Below are positions 1-7,553 of a stretch of DNA of 46,314 nucleotides, one piece after another (within the stretch, counting starts at the first letter, position 1; the number at the start of each line of letters is the position of its first letter). A program made the position numbers and the translations under genes. The notes beneath the pieces are model-generated. The model saw only the letters and a list, made by a program, of their open reading frames with translations. It did not search any database and had not been told where the DNA came from. The DNA lies in the NCBI GenBank assembly GCA_903897855.1, contig CAIUDH010000061.1, positions 1 through 46,314 on the forward strand. Direction: 5' to 3'. The DNA comes from an uncultured Bacteroidota bacterium (lineage in GTDB: Bacteria > Bacteroidota > Bacteroidia > UKL13-3).

Positions 1-1176
1 GACAATACCGATTCTCAAAACCTGGTCAAAATTGGAAAAACATTGCAAATTACAAACGGAAATTCTGTAGTGCTTAATGATGATGATAGTACCAACGAAA
101 TTCAACAACTATCCATTTCAAATGATACTTTAAGGCTTTCTAAATCAGCGGTGGCGGTGAAACTGCCCGTAAATAATCCATTGGATGATATTGAGAATGC
201 CTTAGGATGTGTATTTGTGCACCGCTATTGTACTGGCGACGGTAGTTTCACCAACCCTTGGAAGTCGAAAGATAGCTCGGCAGGGATTTTTGAAGCCATA
301 AAACATCTTACTCCAACCAAACGCATCGTGTATTTTAAATCGGGCTTTTATTTTACAGAAGGGGCTCTTGATATTGATTTTGAGAAACTCCTTCCCAATT
401 TAAGTAATTCAAATTGGAGAATTGCATTTTCGGGATTTGGAATTGAATTTCAAGGCCATGGTGCAAGCATTTATGCCAATGGTGGCGCGCCATTAACGGG
501 AGGCAAACCGGGCGTACTGTTCAATTGGAAAGGTCAACATGCTTTTTATTGGAAATTTACCGGATTGCAGTTTTATGGAGTTGTAGATACTGCACTTGTG
601 CAATTTGGTAACAGTTATGATTTCCCATGGAATGGTTGTGAATTCGATATAACAGGAAATAATGGTTATGTCTCCTCAAATTACCAAACCAAGCCCTCAC
701 CTTCTTCAGCAATTAAAATCTGCTGGCCGCTCGAAAGTAAATTGCATCTAGTTGGAGTAAGTGCCACTGGCAGTGGTGTTGTATTAGAAACAGCCACTTT
801 TTGTACCATCAGTGGAGCCTTTAGCAACACTATTATTCCCGGTACGAATACCCTTTACAATAATTCATTTGGGCTAAACCTTATAAATTGTCAGAGCAAT
901 ACGTTTACTCATATGGATTTAGAAATTGCGTACAACGGTATAAAATTTGATCTATGGAGTATCCAAAATACGTTTTCAGCCATTTTTGTTTCAAATTGCG
1001 ATAGCACAGGTGCTACCTTTGACAACAGCACTCAGGTTACGAATGGAAAGAATGTTGTAATTTCAATGAGAAGTGGGCCAACCGTACAAGCTCCCAATTC
1101 AACTACAGTACAAAAACTATATTCAACCAATAGCGATTCGACTAAAATAAAGGTTGAAAATTATTTTGATTTTTAG
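1..1176 (+). CDS. C-terminal part of a fibre-like protein with a beta-helix domain (5' end outside window)
   Basis: The reading frame is open from base 1, so the gene begins upstream and only its last 391 codons are seen. The first ~55 residues carry repeat-like text (DNTDSQNL, LQITNGNSVVL, TNEIQQLSISNDTLRLS). This pattern is common in Bacteroidota trimeric surface or tail-fibre proteins, where units of about 20 residues are strung together. The rest is rich in short beta strands, Gly, Asn and aromatic residues (for example GFGIEFQGHGASIYANGG), which suggests a right-handed beta-helix of the pectate-lyase-like or tailspike type. No catalytic residues can be assigned. An internal TTG at 43 is a poor start candidate because the repeat motif continues upstream of it. 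No phage genes are visible next to it, so whether it is a prophage fibre or a cell-surface adhesin is open. The fold call is inference. Confidence 0.6.
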   Translation, partial: DNTDSQNLVKIGKTLQITNGNSVVLNDDDSTNEIQQLSISNDTLRLSKSAVAVKLPVNNPLDDIENALGCVFVHRYCTGDGSFTNPWKSKDSSAGIFEAIKHLTPTKRIVYFKSGFYFTEGALDIDFEKLLPNLSNSNWRIAFSGFGIEFQGHGASIYANGGAPLTGGKPGVLFNWKGQHAFYWKFTGLQFYGVVDTALVQFGNSYDFPWNGCEFDITGNNGYVSSNYQTKPSPSSAIKICWPLESKLHLVGVSATGSGVVLETATFCTISGAFSNTIIPGTNTLYNNSFGLNLINCQSNTFTHMDLEIAYNGIKFDLWSIQNTFSAIFVSNCDSTGATFDNSTQVTNGKNVVISMRSGPTVQAPNSTTVQKLYSTNSDSTKIKVENYFDF

Positions 1177-1532
1177 TACCTGATTCTCGGTTTATTCAAT
1201 AGAAATCTTGACGGTGTCGGATAAACAACTACACTCATAACGAAGACGAAAAAGAATTGTTAAAACAATCCTGCCACTTTACAGTAGTTCAATCTGGGAC
1301 ATACAGTCTCATAAAGGGACCGTTTAAATAACAGTAAAAGTAGGCTGGTCGCAGCACCTACAAGAAATTGGCGATTCAGTGCTTAAACCAGTCTTTGTGC
1401 TTCGTTTAAAATTTGGTGATGTGTTGACAGTTTAATACTTCGAAATCCGCTTCATTGCCAAGCGACGAAACGTTCTAGCAATTACCGAAAATATTTCAAA
1501 CAAAACTGTTACTTTTGTATAAAACAATACAA
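1177..1532. other. 356-bp non-coding gap with protein-like scraps
   Basis: No intact gene is seen. Two short stretches read like protein but lack starts and lie in different frames: 1212-1331 (includes HNEDEKELLKQS and ends at TAA) and 1331-1435 (includes VGWSQHLQEIGDSVLKP and ends at TAA). They may be one decayed gene with a frameshift, or chance. The right part, around 1440-1480, ends in AAACGTTCTAGC, similar to the ends of other spacers in this region. The promoter box of the next gene lies at the right end. Confidence 0.35.
1510..1517 (+). promoter_or_regulatory. Bacteroidota -7 box upstream of hybrid kinase 1
   Basis: TACTTTTG fits the Bacteroidota -7 consensus TAnnTTTG exactly and ends 15 bases before the chosen ATG at 1533. 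It overlaps an in-frame TTG at 1515, which argues against that TTG as the start. No convincing -33 TTG is seen, and the implied leader would be very short. Confidence 0.4.
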
Positions 1533-4500
1533 ATGAAGGATCACGAAAAAACCTATAAGGAACTCCTTCGCCAAAATGCAGAAGAGCAACTGAAATTGCA
1601 TGCAGACAAGGCAGGAGATATCTTCATAACAGAATCTGACATGCTCAAACTTATCCATGAACTACAGGTTCAAGAGATAGAGCTTGAAATGCAGAAGGAA
1701 GAACTCATAAAGGCAAATCTTGCGTTGCATAAAAACGGAGAGGATTACCGCCGACTTGCAGAAAGTTCTACAATACTTGTTTATCGTCTGATATTAAAGC
1801 CTGAATTTAAATTCGATTATGTTAGCCCTTCAGCAACGGCTATTACAGGATATACACCCGAAGATCATTACAACGATCCACAATTGGGGTTCAAACTGGT
1901 TCATCCCGACGACAGGATATTACTTGAAAATACGACTAAATACACTAAAGGAGAACCCCTCGAGTTGAGATGGATACGAAAAAACGGTCAGGTAATCTGG
2001 ACTGAACAACGTAATGTTTTACTCTTTAATGAAAACAATGAGCCATATGCCATCGAAGGAAATGCCAGAGATATTACAGATAGAAAAAATATAGAACTAG
2101 GGCTTCGTAAAGAAGCAGAACGGAATACTTTGCTACTCAGTTTATTTGCAGATGCTCCGGCTCTTACCGATAAAGAACTTTACGACAAGGCACTGGATAT
2201 AGCTGTAAAAATCACCGACAGCCAAATTGGCTTTTTTCACCAAGTAAGCGAAAACCAGCAGGAAGCCATCCTCACTGCCTGGAATGATGAAGCAAAGAAA
2301 AATTGCACCACTATTCATGATAACCATTATCCCATTGAAACAGCGGGAAACTGGGCCGATTGTATAAGACAAAAGAAAGCGGTCGTTCGCAACGACTATA
2401 CCGTATCGCCCAATAGTAAGGGGTTGCCCGAAGGTCACACCCCCATCGGCAGGTTCATGAGTATTCCTGTAGTACATGAGAAAAAAGTACGGTTGGTTTT
2501 TGGTGTAGGCAATAAATCATCTGATTACACTGATCTGGATGTAATCCTAATACAAGCCGTAGCCAACGAATTGTATAAAATACTGGAAAAACGAAAAGTA
2601 GAAACGGCCCTTCAACAAAACGAAGAGCGTTGGCAATTTGCCATTGACGGAAGTAATGATGGCATCTGGGACTGGAATATGCAAACTGGTGATGTCTTTT
2701 TCTCGAACCGGTGGAAGGAGATGATCGGCTATCGGCCTGACGAAATAGAAGGAAATTTCCTCGAATGGCAAAACCGTGTTCATCCTGATGATATTGAAAT
2801 GGTTATGCTCAACTTGCATCAGCATTTTGAAAAAAAGACCACGGATTATACGACCGAGCATCGTATGATATGCAAAGACGGATCCTGGAAATGGATTCTG
2901 GACCGAGGCAAAGTTCTGGAATGGAATGCTGAAGGGAAACCGGTCAGGATAGTTGGTACTCATTCCAACATTACAGAGCGCAAACTGGCAGAGGAGAATT
3001 TGAAGGAGAGTGAAGTTCAGTTCCGGCAATTGGCAGACTCTGGTTCTGCCTTGATCTGGACATCTGGTACGGATAAACTGTGTAATTATTTTAACGCTCC
3101 ATGGCTTAAATTCACTGGAAGAACTTTGACACAGGAAATTGGGAATGGATGGATAGAAGGAGTTCATCCAGATGATTTAGACAGATGCACTGAAACCTAC
3201 CTGACTTCATTCGATATACGAAAACCATTTGAAATGGAATACCGTTTGCGTCATTCAAGCGGAGAATACAAGTGGATAATGGACATGGGTTCACCAAATT
3301 TCGACAGCACAGGCAAATTTATTGGATACATCGGTCATTGTTTCGACATCTCCGAACGCAAGCTTATCGACGATACCCAAGCTTTTTTACTCGGCTGCGG
3401 ATTGCCTGGAACCGGTGACGACTTTTTCGAGTCGCTGGCACGCTATATGGCCGAAACGCTGAACATAGGATATGTTTGCATCGATCGGCTTATGGGTGAC
3501 GGGCTCACGGCACTAACCGTTGCCATATATAATAATGGTCTGTTAGAAACCAATGTTCAATACGCATTAAAAGACACACCCTGCGGTGAAGTGGTTGACA
3601 AACGCGTTTGTTGCTACCGGCATGGTGTGCGGCATCTCTTCCCGAATGACCTTGCATTGCAGGACCTTAAAGCAGAAAGCTATGTCGGTACTACGCTGAT
3701 AGACTCTAAAGGACAGGCCATTGGACTGATCGCCCTTATCGGGGACCAGCCATTGCACAGCGAAGGGAGGGCGGAATCATTGCTGAAACTGGTTGCACCG
3801 CGTGCCGCCGGCGAACTGGAACGACGTGAAGCTGAAAATACGCTGAAAGAAACGCTGGAGCAATTAGGAGAGGCCAAAGAAAGTGCCGAAGAAAGTGACC
3901 GCCTTAAATCCGCTTTTCTTGCCAATATGAGCCATGAAATCCGTACGCCCATGAATGGTATTTTAGGTTTTTCTGAACTTCTTAGAACTCCAGGTCTCAC
4001 AGGAGATGAGCAGTTAGAATATATAAGAATAATTGAAAAAAGTGGTGCACGGATGCTTAATATCATCAACGACATTATTGACATCTCGAAAATAGAAGCC
4101 GGCCTAATTAAACCGGAACTGACGGAGTCGAATATAAATGAACAAGTCGAATTCATTTATAATTTCTTTAAACCTGAAACGGAAGCAAAAGGGATGAAAA
4201 TTTCGTTTAAAATTTCCTTGACGGCAAAAGAAGCAACCATGATCACCGACCGTGAAAAGTTATATGCCATTCTCACCAACCTCGTGAAAAATGCCATCAA
4301 ATACACGGCAAGAGGAGTAATAGAAATAGGTTATCATAAACAGCACGAATACCTTGTGTTCTATGTGAAAGATACTGGTATCGGCATCCCGGAAGACAGG
4401 CAGGCAGCAATCTTCGAACGTTTTGTTCAGGCCGATATTGAAGACAGAAAAGCACAGCAAGGGGCTGGTTTGGGGTTGGCAATTACAAAATCGTATATTG

Positions 4501-5021
4501 AAATGCTTGGCGGAAAAATATGGGTAGAAAGCGAAGAAGGCATTGGTTCAACATTTTTCTTTACCCTACCTTGCAATCCAGCACTGCAAGAAAAAAACAC
4601 ACTTAAAAATGTGGGTGTGGCAGCCTCCGAAAACCATGATAATTCAGCAATTTCGAAACTAAAAATACTGATTGCAGAAGACGATGAAACATCAAATATG
4701 TTGCTGCACATAGAAGTTAAACCATTTTGTAAAGAAATTTTAAAGGCAAGAACCGGGGTCGAAGCCGTGGAGATTTGTTCTAATAATTCTGATATCGACC
4801 TGATATTGATGGATATAAGAATGCCCGAAATGGGTGGATACGAAGCTACACGAAAAATTAGGGAGTTTAACAAAAATGTTATCATTATTGCTCAAACCGC
4901 TTTTGCCTTAGCAGGTGATAGGGAAAAGGCGCTGAAGGCAGGATGTAATGAACATGTTACAAAACCCATTAATAGAGCTGAATTACGGTCATTAATGCAA
5001 AAGTATTTAAGGAAAAATTAA
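1533..5021 (+). CDS. Hybrid sensor histidine kinase (PAS-GAF-PAS-PAS-GAF-HisKA-HATPase-REC)
   Basis: A 1162-residue cytoplasmic phosphorelay sensor with no membrane segments. Order by eye: charged N-terminal helix ~1-70; PAS/PAC ~71-186; GAF ~198-350; PAS ~366-485 (HPDD, ITERK); PAS ~496-608 (HPDD, ISERK); GAF ~610-766; HisKA with phospho-acceptor His801 in FLANMSHEIRTP; HATPase with the N box NLVKNAIKYT at ~915, DTGIGIP and GAGLGLA at ~976; receiver domain from ~1043 (ILIAEDDE) with phospho-acceptor Asp1094 in LILMDIRMP, the conserved Thr in AQTA and Lys in TKPIN. All key kinase and receiver residues are present, so it should autophosphorylate and pass phosphate to its own receiver. Ligands are unknown. 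ATG 1533 is chosen because the upstream TTG lies inside the promoter box. It is a paralogue of the kinase at 12115-14574. No separate response regulator is adjacent. Confidence 0.93.
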   Translation: MKDHEKTYKELLRQNAEEQLKLHADKAGDIFITESDMLKLIHELQVQEIELEMQKEELIKANLALHKNGEDYRRLAESSTILVYRLILKPEFKFDYVSPSATAITGYTPEDHYNDPQLGFKLVHPDDRILLENTTKYTKGEPLELRWIRKNGQVIWTEQRNVLLFNENNEPYAIEGNARDITDRKNIELGLRKEAERNTLLLSLFADAPALTDKELYDKALDIAVKITDSQIGFFHQVSENQQEAILTAWNDEAKKNCTTIHDNHYPIETAGNWADCIRQKKAVVRNDYTVSPNSKGLPEGHTPIGRFMSIPVVHEKKVRLVFGVGNKSSDYTDLDVILIQAVANELYKILEKRKVETALQQNEERWQFAIDGSNDGIWDWNMQTGDVFFSNRWKEMIGYRPDEIEGNFLEWQNRVHPDDIEMVMLNLHQHFEKKTTDYTTEHRMICKDGSWKWILDRGKVLEWNAEGKPVRIVGTHSNITERKLAEENLKESEVQFRQLADSGSALIWTSGTDKLCNYFNAPWLKFTGRTLTQEIGNGWIEGVHPDDLDRCTETYLTSFDIRKPFEMEYRLRHSSGEYKWIMDMGSPNFDSTGKFIGYIGHCFDISERKLIDDTQAFLLGCGLPGTGDDFFESLARYMAETLNIGYVCIDRLMGDGLTALTVAIYNNGLLETNVQYALKDTPCGEVVDKRVCCYRHGVRHLFPNDLALQDLKAESYVGTTLIDSKGQAIGLIALIGDQPLHSEGRAESLLKLVAPRAAGELERREAENTLKETLEQLGEAKESAEESDRLKSAFLANMSHEIRTPMNGILGFSELLRTPGLTGDEQLEYIRIIEKSGARMLNIINDIIDISKIEAGLIKPELTESNINEQVEFIYNFFKPETEAKGMKISFKISLTAKEATMITDREKLYAILTNLVKNAIKYTARGVIEIGYHKQHEYLVFYVKDTGIGIPEDRQAAIFERFVQADIEDRKAQQGAGLGLAITKSYIEMLGGKIWVESEEGIGSTFFFTLPCNPALQEKNTLKNVGVAASENHDNSAISKLKILIAEDDETSNMLLHIEVKPFCKEILKARTGVEAVEICSNNSDIDLILMDIRMPEMGGYEATRKIREFNKNVIIIAQTAFALAGDREKALKAGCNEHVTKPINRAELRSLMQKYLRKN

Positions 5022-5053
5022 CAGTAGAATAAAGAATATTTAATGAGGCACAT

Positions 5054-5190
5054 GGCTATAACAAAGTGTAGCAGCTATAAGAGGTTTAGTTGTAAGTCTA
5101 GCATTCTGTCCGGCTCAAACTTTAGTGCTTAACTGTTGATTTGCCGCCCGCCATCCCCTCCTGCTGCTAAACTCAAAACCTTTATAGGAA
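5054..5190. other. Imperfect inverted repeat spacer, attC-like
   Basis: This spacer just downstream of hybrid kinase 1 starts with GGCTATAAC and contains an imperfect dyad. The left arm 5075-5089 (CTATAA GAGGTTTAG) pairs with the right arm 5167-5187 (CTAAACTCAAAACCTTTATAG), with extra unpaired bases in the right arm and about 77 bases between them. Bulged arms with TAAC at one end and TTATAG at the other resemble integron attC sites. That reading is inference, and no integrase gene is present in the window. Confidence 0.4.
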
Positions 5191-5230
5191 AGGCTTCCGT
5201 CGGTTAAACAAGAATCTATTTTAAAGAAAT

Positions 5231-5480
5231 GTGAAGTTAAATCTTGTCGTTACCCATTTGGTCCTTTTAAGTGTATCACTTTGTAGTTTTAACTTTTCGA
5301 TTAAAAGGAAATCAATTGATTTAACTGAAACACGTTCCTATGATGATACTTCAAAGCAAATTCAGAAATCAATTGTATAATATTCTGAAAAAGAAATAAT
5401 GATATTTCTCGATTCGATTGGAACACTTGACCCCAATCTATTAAAAACAAAAAACACTTGCCAATTGGCAAGTGTTTAAA
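5231..5480 (+). pseudogene. Probable remnant of a small exported protein
   Basis: From GTG 5231 one frame reads (M)KLNLVVTHLVLLSVSLCSF, which looks like an N-terminal signal sequence. It runs on for 49 residues to TAA at 5378, and after that stop the same frame continues with protein-like text (YSEKEIMIFLDSIGTLDPN) to TAA at 5478-5480. The simplest reading is a small secreted or lipoprotein gene of about 82 codons broken by one nonsense codon. A functional 49-residue product cannot be excluded. No family is recognised. It sits between the dyad spacer at 5054-5190 and a broken thioesterase, so decay fits the surroundings. Its last codons overlap the palindrome at 5452-5477. Confidence 0.3.
5452..5477. 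terminator. Perfect 26-bp palindrome, probable terminator
   Basis: AAACACTTG (5452-5460) and CAAGTGTTT (5469-5477) are exact reverse complements around the self-complementary centre CCAATTGG, giving a fully symmetrical 26-bp palindrome with A-rich DNA before it and A/T-rich DNA after it. It can form a strong hairpin in either direction. It lies at the 3' end of the presumed decayed ORF, so a bidirectional terminator is the likeliest role. An operator cannot be excluded. Confidence 0.5.
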
Positions 5481-5494
5481 CAAAAATAATTAAA

Positions 5495-5892
5495 ATGAAA
5501 ATAACAGACTTACCTTTTAATTGATTAATTGATATAAAATTATCAGCAGACACAGCGTATCGATTAAGCTTAGACGACAAAGAAAACGATACTAATCATT
5601 TAGGAACTGTTCACGCAAGTGCCTTATTCTCATTGGCAGAAGCCACAAGCGGGCATTTCTAATAATCAATTCCCCAGAATTTGACTCAGAACTTATTCCT
5701 GTTGTGAGACCGGTAGTAGCAAAATAGAGAAAACCTGCAAATGGATAAGTAAATTCAACTACAATACTAACCGAAAATACAATAGATGAAATCAAAGAAC
5801 AACTAACGACAAGAAATCGAGCATCTGTAAAGTTAAAAATAGAAATGTTTGATACTAATATAATAAATTTTATGACTGGCAACTTTAAATAG
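5495..5892 (+). pseudogene. Broken hotdog-fold (PaaI/YiiD-type) thioesterase gene
   Basis: Starting at ATG 5495 (MKITDLPFN), the frame hits TGA at 5522 and then reads through thioesterase-like text: NHLGTVHASALFSLAEATSG, the nucleotide-sparse HxGxxHAxxxxxLAE signature of the hotdog family. A frameshift near 5657-5660 moves the reading to another frame (INSPEFDSELIPVVRPVVAK). There TAG 5725 and TAA 5746 interrupt the expected KxRKPANGxV segment, and the tail TENTIDEIKEQLTTRNRASV and KLKIEMFDTN runs to TAG 5890. One frameshift and three in-frame stops across about 130 codons make this a clear pseudogene. Intact relatives hydrolyse acyl-CoA or similar thioesters. It is followed by the VOC gene on the same strand and belongs to the decayed accessory stretch. 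Confidence 0.8.
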
Positions 5893-5958
5893 TTTTTGAC
5901 AGTAATAAACCTTAGGCGAAAAACTTAAATCTGGCAATAAATAAGAATATAATTTTTA

Positions 5959-5966
5959 TAACTTTG
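5959..5966 (+). promoter_or_regulatory. -7 box upstream of VOC gene
   Basis: TAACTTTG matches the Bacteroidota TAnnTTTG box and lies 70 bases before the ATG at 6037. No clear -33 TTG is visible at the usual distance in the A/T-rich sequence upstream. Confidence 0.35.
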
Positions 5967-6036
5967 ACACTTCGAGACCTTCTTTCTTGGTTTCGCACTC
6001 AAAACAATTACAACAATACCTAATACTAAAAGTAAC

Positions 6037-6414
6037 ATGAAAAGAGTAACAGGAATCGGGGGCGTTTTTTTTAAATGCAAAGACCCAAAAAAGACAACAG
6101 AATGGTACCAAAAACACCTTGGGTTAGATACAAATCCATATGGTGCTACATTTGAGTGGTACGAAAGCACAGATAGTAAAAAGAAAGCACAGACACAGTG
6201 GACACCTTTTGCTGAAACGACGAAATACTTTGAACCTTCAACAAAGGATTTTATGATAAATTACCGAGTCGAAAACTTGGAAGCACTTGTTGAAGAATTG
6301 AAAAATGAAGGTGTAACCATCGTGGACAAAATTGAAGCATTTGACTACGGCAAATTTGTGCATATTCTTGACGGAGAAGGAAACAAAATTCAATTATGGG
6401 AGCCCATTGACTAA
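6037..6414 (+). CDS. VOC superfamily (glyoxalase/bleomycin-resistance-like) protein
   Basis: 125 residues, the usual size for a single-unit VOC protein. Both beta-alpha-beta-beta-beta modules can be followed. The first (VTGIGGVFFKCKDPKKTTEWY, then QKHLGLDTNP) has the typical 'xFxxxDPxxxxxWYxxxLG' entry. The second (MINYRVENLEALVEELKNEG, then GKFVHILDGEGNKIQLWEP) ends with the conserved D-P/G-E-GN-IxLWEP pattern, whose Glu is usually a metal ligand in this superfamily. Members include metal-dependent lyases, dioxygenases and resistance proteins that bind their drug, and the substrate cannot be told from sequence. It stands as a single-gene unit between a pseudogene and a dyad spacer, which fits an accessory gene gained by transfer. 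Confidence 0.88.
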   Translation: MKRVTGIGGVFFKCKDPKKTTEWYQKHLGLDTNPYGATFEWYESTDSKKKAQTQWTPFAETTKYFEPSTKDFMINYRVENLEALVEELKNEGVTIVDKIEAFDYGKFVHILDGEGNKIQLWEPID

Positions 6415-6430
6415 AAGCAAGACATAAAAT

Positions 6431-6480
6431 GCCTCACCACTAACACCTGTTTGGCAAAAGCAGGTCTGAGGTGGTAAATG
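6431..6480. other. Imperfect hairpin spacer after VOC gene, attC-like
   Basis: ACCAC (6436-6440) and ACCTG (6445-6449) pair with CAGGT (6461-6465) and GTGGT (6471-6475) across an 11-base loop containing TTTGGCAAAA. The unpaired TAAC on the left opposes CTGAG on the right. It begins 16 bases after the VOC stop codon. A bulged two-box stem with CACTAAC at its left is what attC-like sites look like, and a terminator is less likely because no T-run follows. Confidence 0.4.
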
Positions 6481-6579
6481 CCATATTTGTACCTCTAATG
6501 GACCCCCTCGCGAAGCCTTAAACTTTGGCTATAAGTTTGCAAAACGAAAATACACATAACCAAAAGGAACCTAATTCAT

Positions 6580-6786
6580 ATGCCGACAAAGAACGATTTT
6601 AAATTTGCTGCTCTAATGAGTTTAATTACTACTTTTTTTGTGACTTTTGTTTTAGTTTCAACTAATTTAGGCTTCAAAAAAAACTTTATATTTATTTGGA
6701 TGCAGTCGTGGTTGATCGCATTTATCCTTGTTGGACTATCCATTCTTTTTGTGGCACCAAAAATTAGACGATATTTGAACAAGTAA
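6580..6786 (+). CDS. DUF2798-like small membrane protein
   Basis: 68 residues with two predicted membrane helices (FAALMSLITTFFVTFVLVST and SWLIAFILVGLSILFVAP), joined by a short aromatic loop (GFKKNFIFIWMQ) and ending in a basic tail (KIRRYLNK). The layout 'F-x-LMSL-x-TFF ... W-x-x-SWLIAF ... VAPxIRR' fits DUF2798, a family of two-helix inner-membrane proteins of unknown function. The ATG at 6580 is preceded by AAAAGGAACC, a plausible though weak ribosome-binding stretch. It has no co-directional partner closer than 85 bases and stands as its own unit between two dyad spacers. Confidence 0.7.
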   Translation: MPTKNDFKFAALMSLITTFFVTFVLVSTNLGFKKNFIFIWMQSWLIAFILVGLSILFVAPKIRRYLNK

Positions 6787-6806
6787 AAAAAGAAATTAGG
6801 ACAAGA

Positions 6807-6835
6807 ATTAGGGCGCAAATACAAAGCTCCCTAAT
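6807..6835. other. Hairpin spacer after DUF2798 gene
   Basis: ATTAGGG (6807-6813) and CCCTAAT (6829-6835) form a perfect 7-bp stem with a 15-base loop, 20 bases after the DUF2798 stop codon. No T-run follows, so it is a poor terminator. The position matches the other dyads of this region. Confidence 0.4.
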
Positions 6836-6870
6836 GCGTCACATAGAATTAAAATTCCCACGCTAGAAAA

Positions 6871-7374
6871 ATGCAATTAAAAATAAAAGTTTCAACAATC
6901 TACAAGTGCTCATTGGAAAGAGCATTTAAATCACCGATACTATGTGATGTGACGAAAGTGCATACAGGATATGGAATGATGCCAAGAGTAACCCACTGCA
7001 CGGAAGACGAAAATTGGGGGAAAGTGGGTTCAAGTAAAAAAGTATTTGTTGCAAAATCATTGACACATAAAGGAGGTTTCGGTTCGGTTGACAATGTAAT
7101 TGAACGCACAGAAAACAAGTATTGGAAAATTGAGATTAACAATTTTCAAGCGTGGATGTTAGGTTTTTACAAATTTGTGGGTGAGTGGAAAACGACTGAA
7201 ATTGAACCGAACCATATTTTAATTGAGTATGCTTATACATTGCATTCGGACAATCCGTTTTTTTATCCCCTGAATTGGATATTCGCAAACACTTTTTGGA
7301 AAATATATATGAAACGGGTGCTAAAAAATGTAAGTCAATTGGCATATCATAATGAGCCTTACCCGTATGAATAA
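6871..7374 (+). CDS. SRPBCC superfamily (START/polyketide-cyclase-like) protein
   Basis: 167 residues, a normal length for the SRPBCC ligand-binding fold. It opens with the usual beta strand plus helix that begins such proteins (KIKVSTIYKCSLERAFKSPI), has alternating strands in the middle (GKVGSSKKVFVAKS, GGFGSVDNVIERTENKYWKI, FVGEWKTTEI, HILIEYAYTLHSD), and ends with the long C-terminal helix that closes the cavity (WIFANTFWKIYMKRVLKNVS). The ligand is unknown; relatives bind lipids, hormones or polyketides. The gene is a single unit; 179 bases of non-coding DNA with a CCGCTAACAGC motif follow before the chitinase gene. Codon use looks like its neighbours. Confidence 0.75.
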   Translation: MQLKIKVSTIYKCSLERAFKSPILCDVTKVHTGYGMMPRVTHCTEDENWGKVGSSKKVFVAKSLTHKGGFGSVDNVIERTENKYWKIEINNFQAWMLGFYKFVGEWKTTEIEPNHILIEYAYTLHSDNPFFYPLNWIFANTFWKIYMKRVLKNVSQLAYHNEPYPYE

Positions 7375-7553
7375 AAAAAGCCCGCACCGCTAACAGCAAC
7401 TACCCAAAAACGAGATTTTATTTATAAAATAAAGTTTTGTGATAAAAGCCCCGCCCTTCTGATAGCCGCAAAACGTGATGAGAAATTGTAGGAACGAACG
7501 TAACGAACGAGGTAAGATGAAAACCGAAAAGAGGAAGCAAATTAAGCAATAAA

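Noticed and set aside
3680-4156. Long minus-strand ORF inside hybrid kinase 1
   Set aside because: It lies wholly opposite conserved HisKA codons and its Ser/Ile-rich composition is that of an antisense shadow.
5592-5882. Minus-strand 96-codon ORF opposite the thioesterase remnant
   Set aside because: The plus strand shows the recognisable hotdog motif; the minus frame is an antisense shadow left open by chance.
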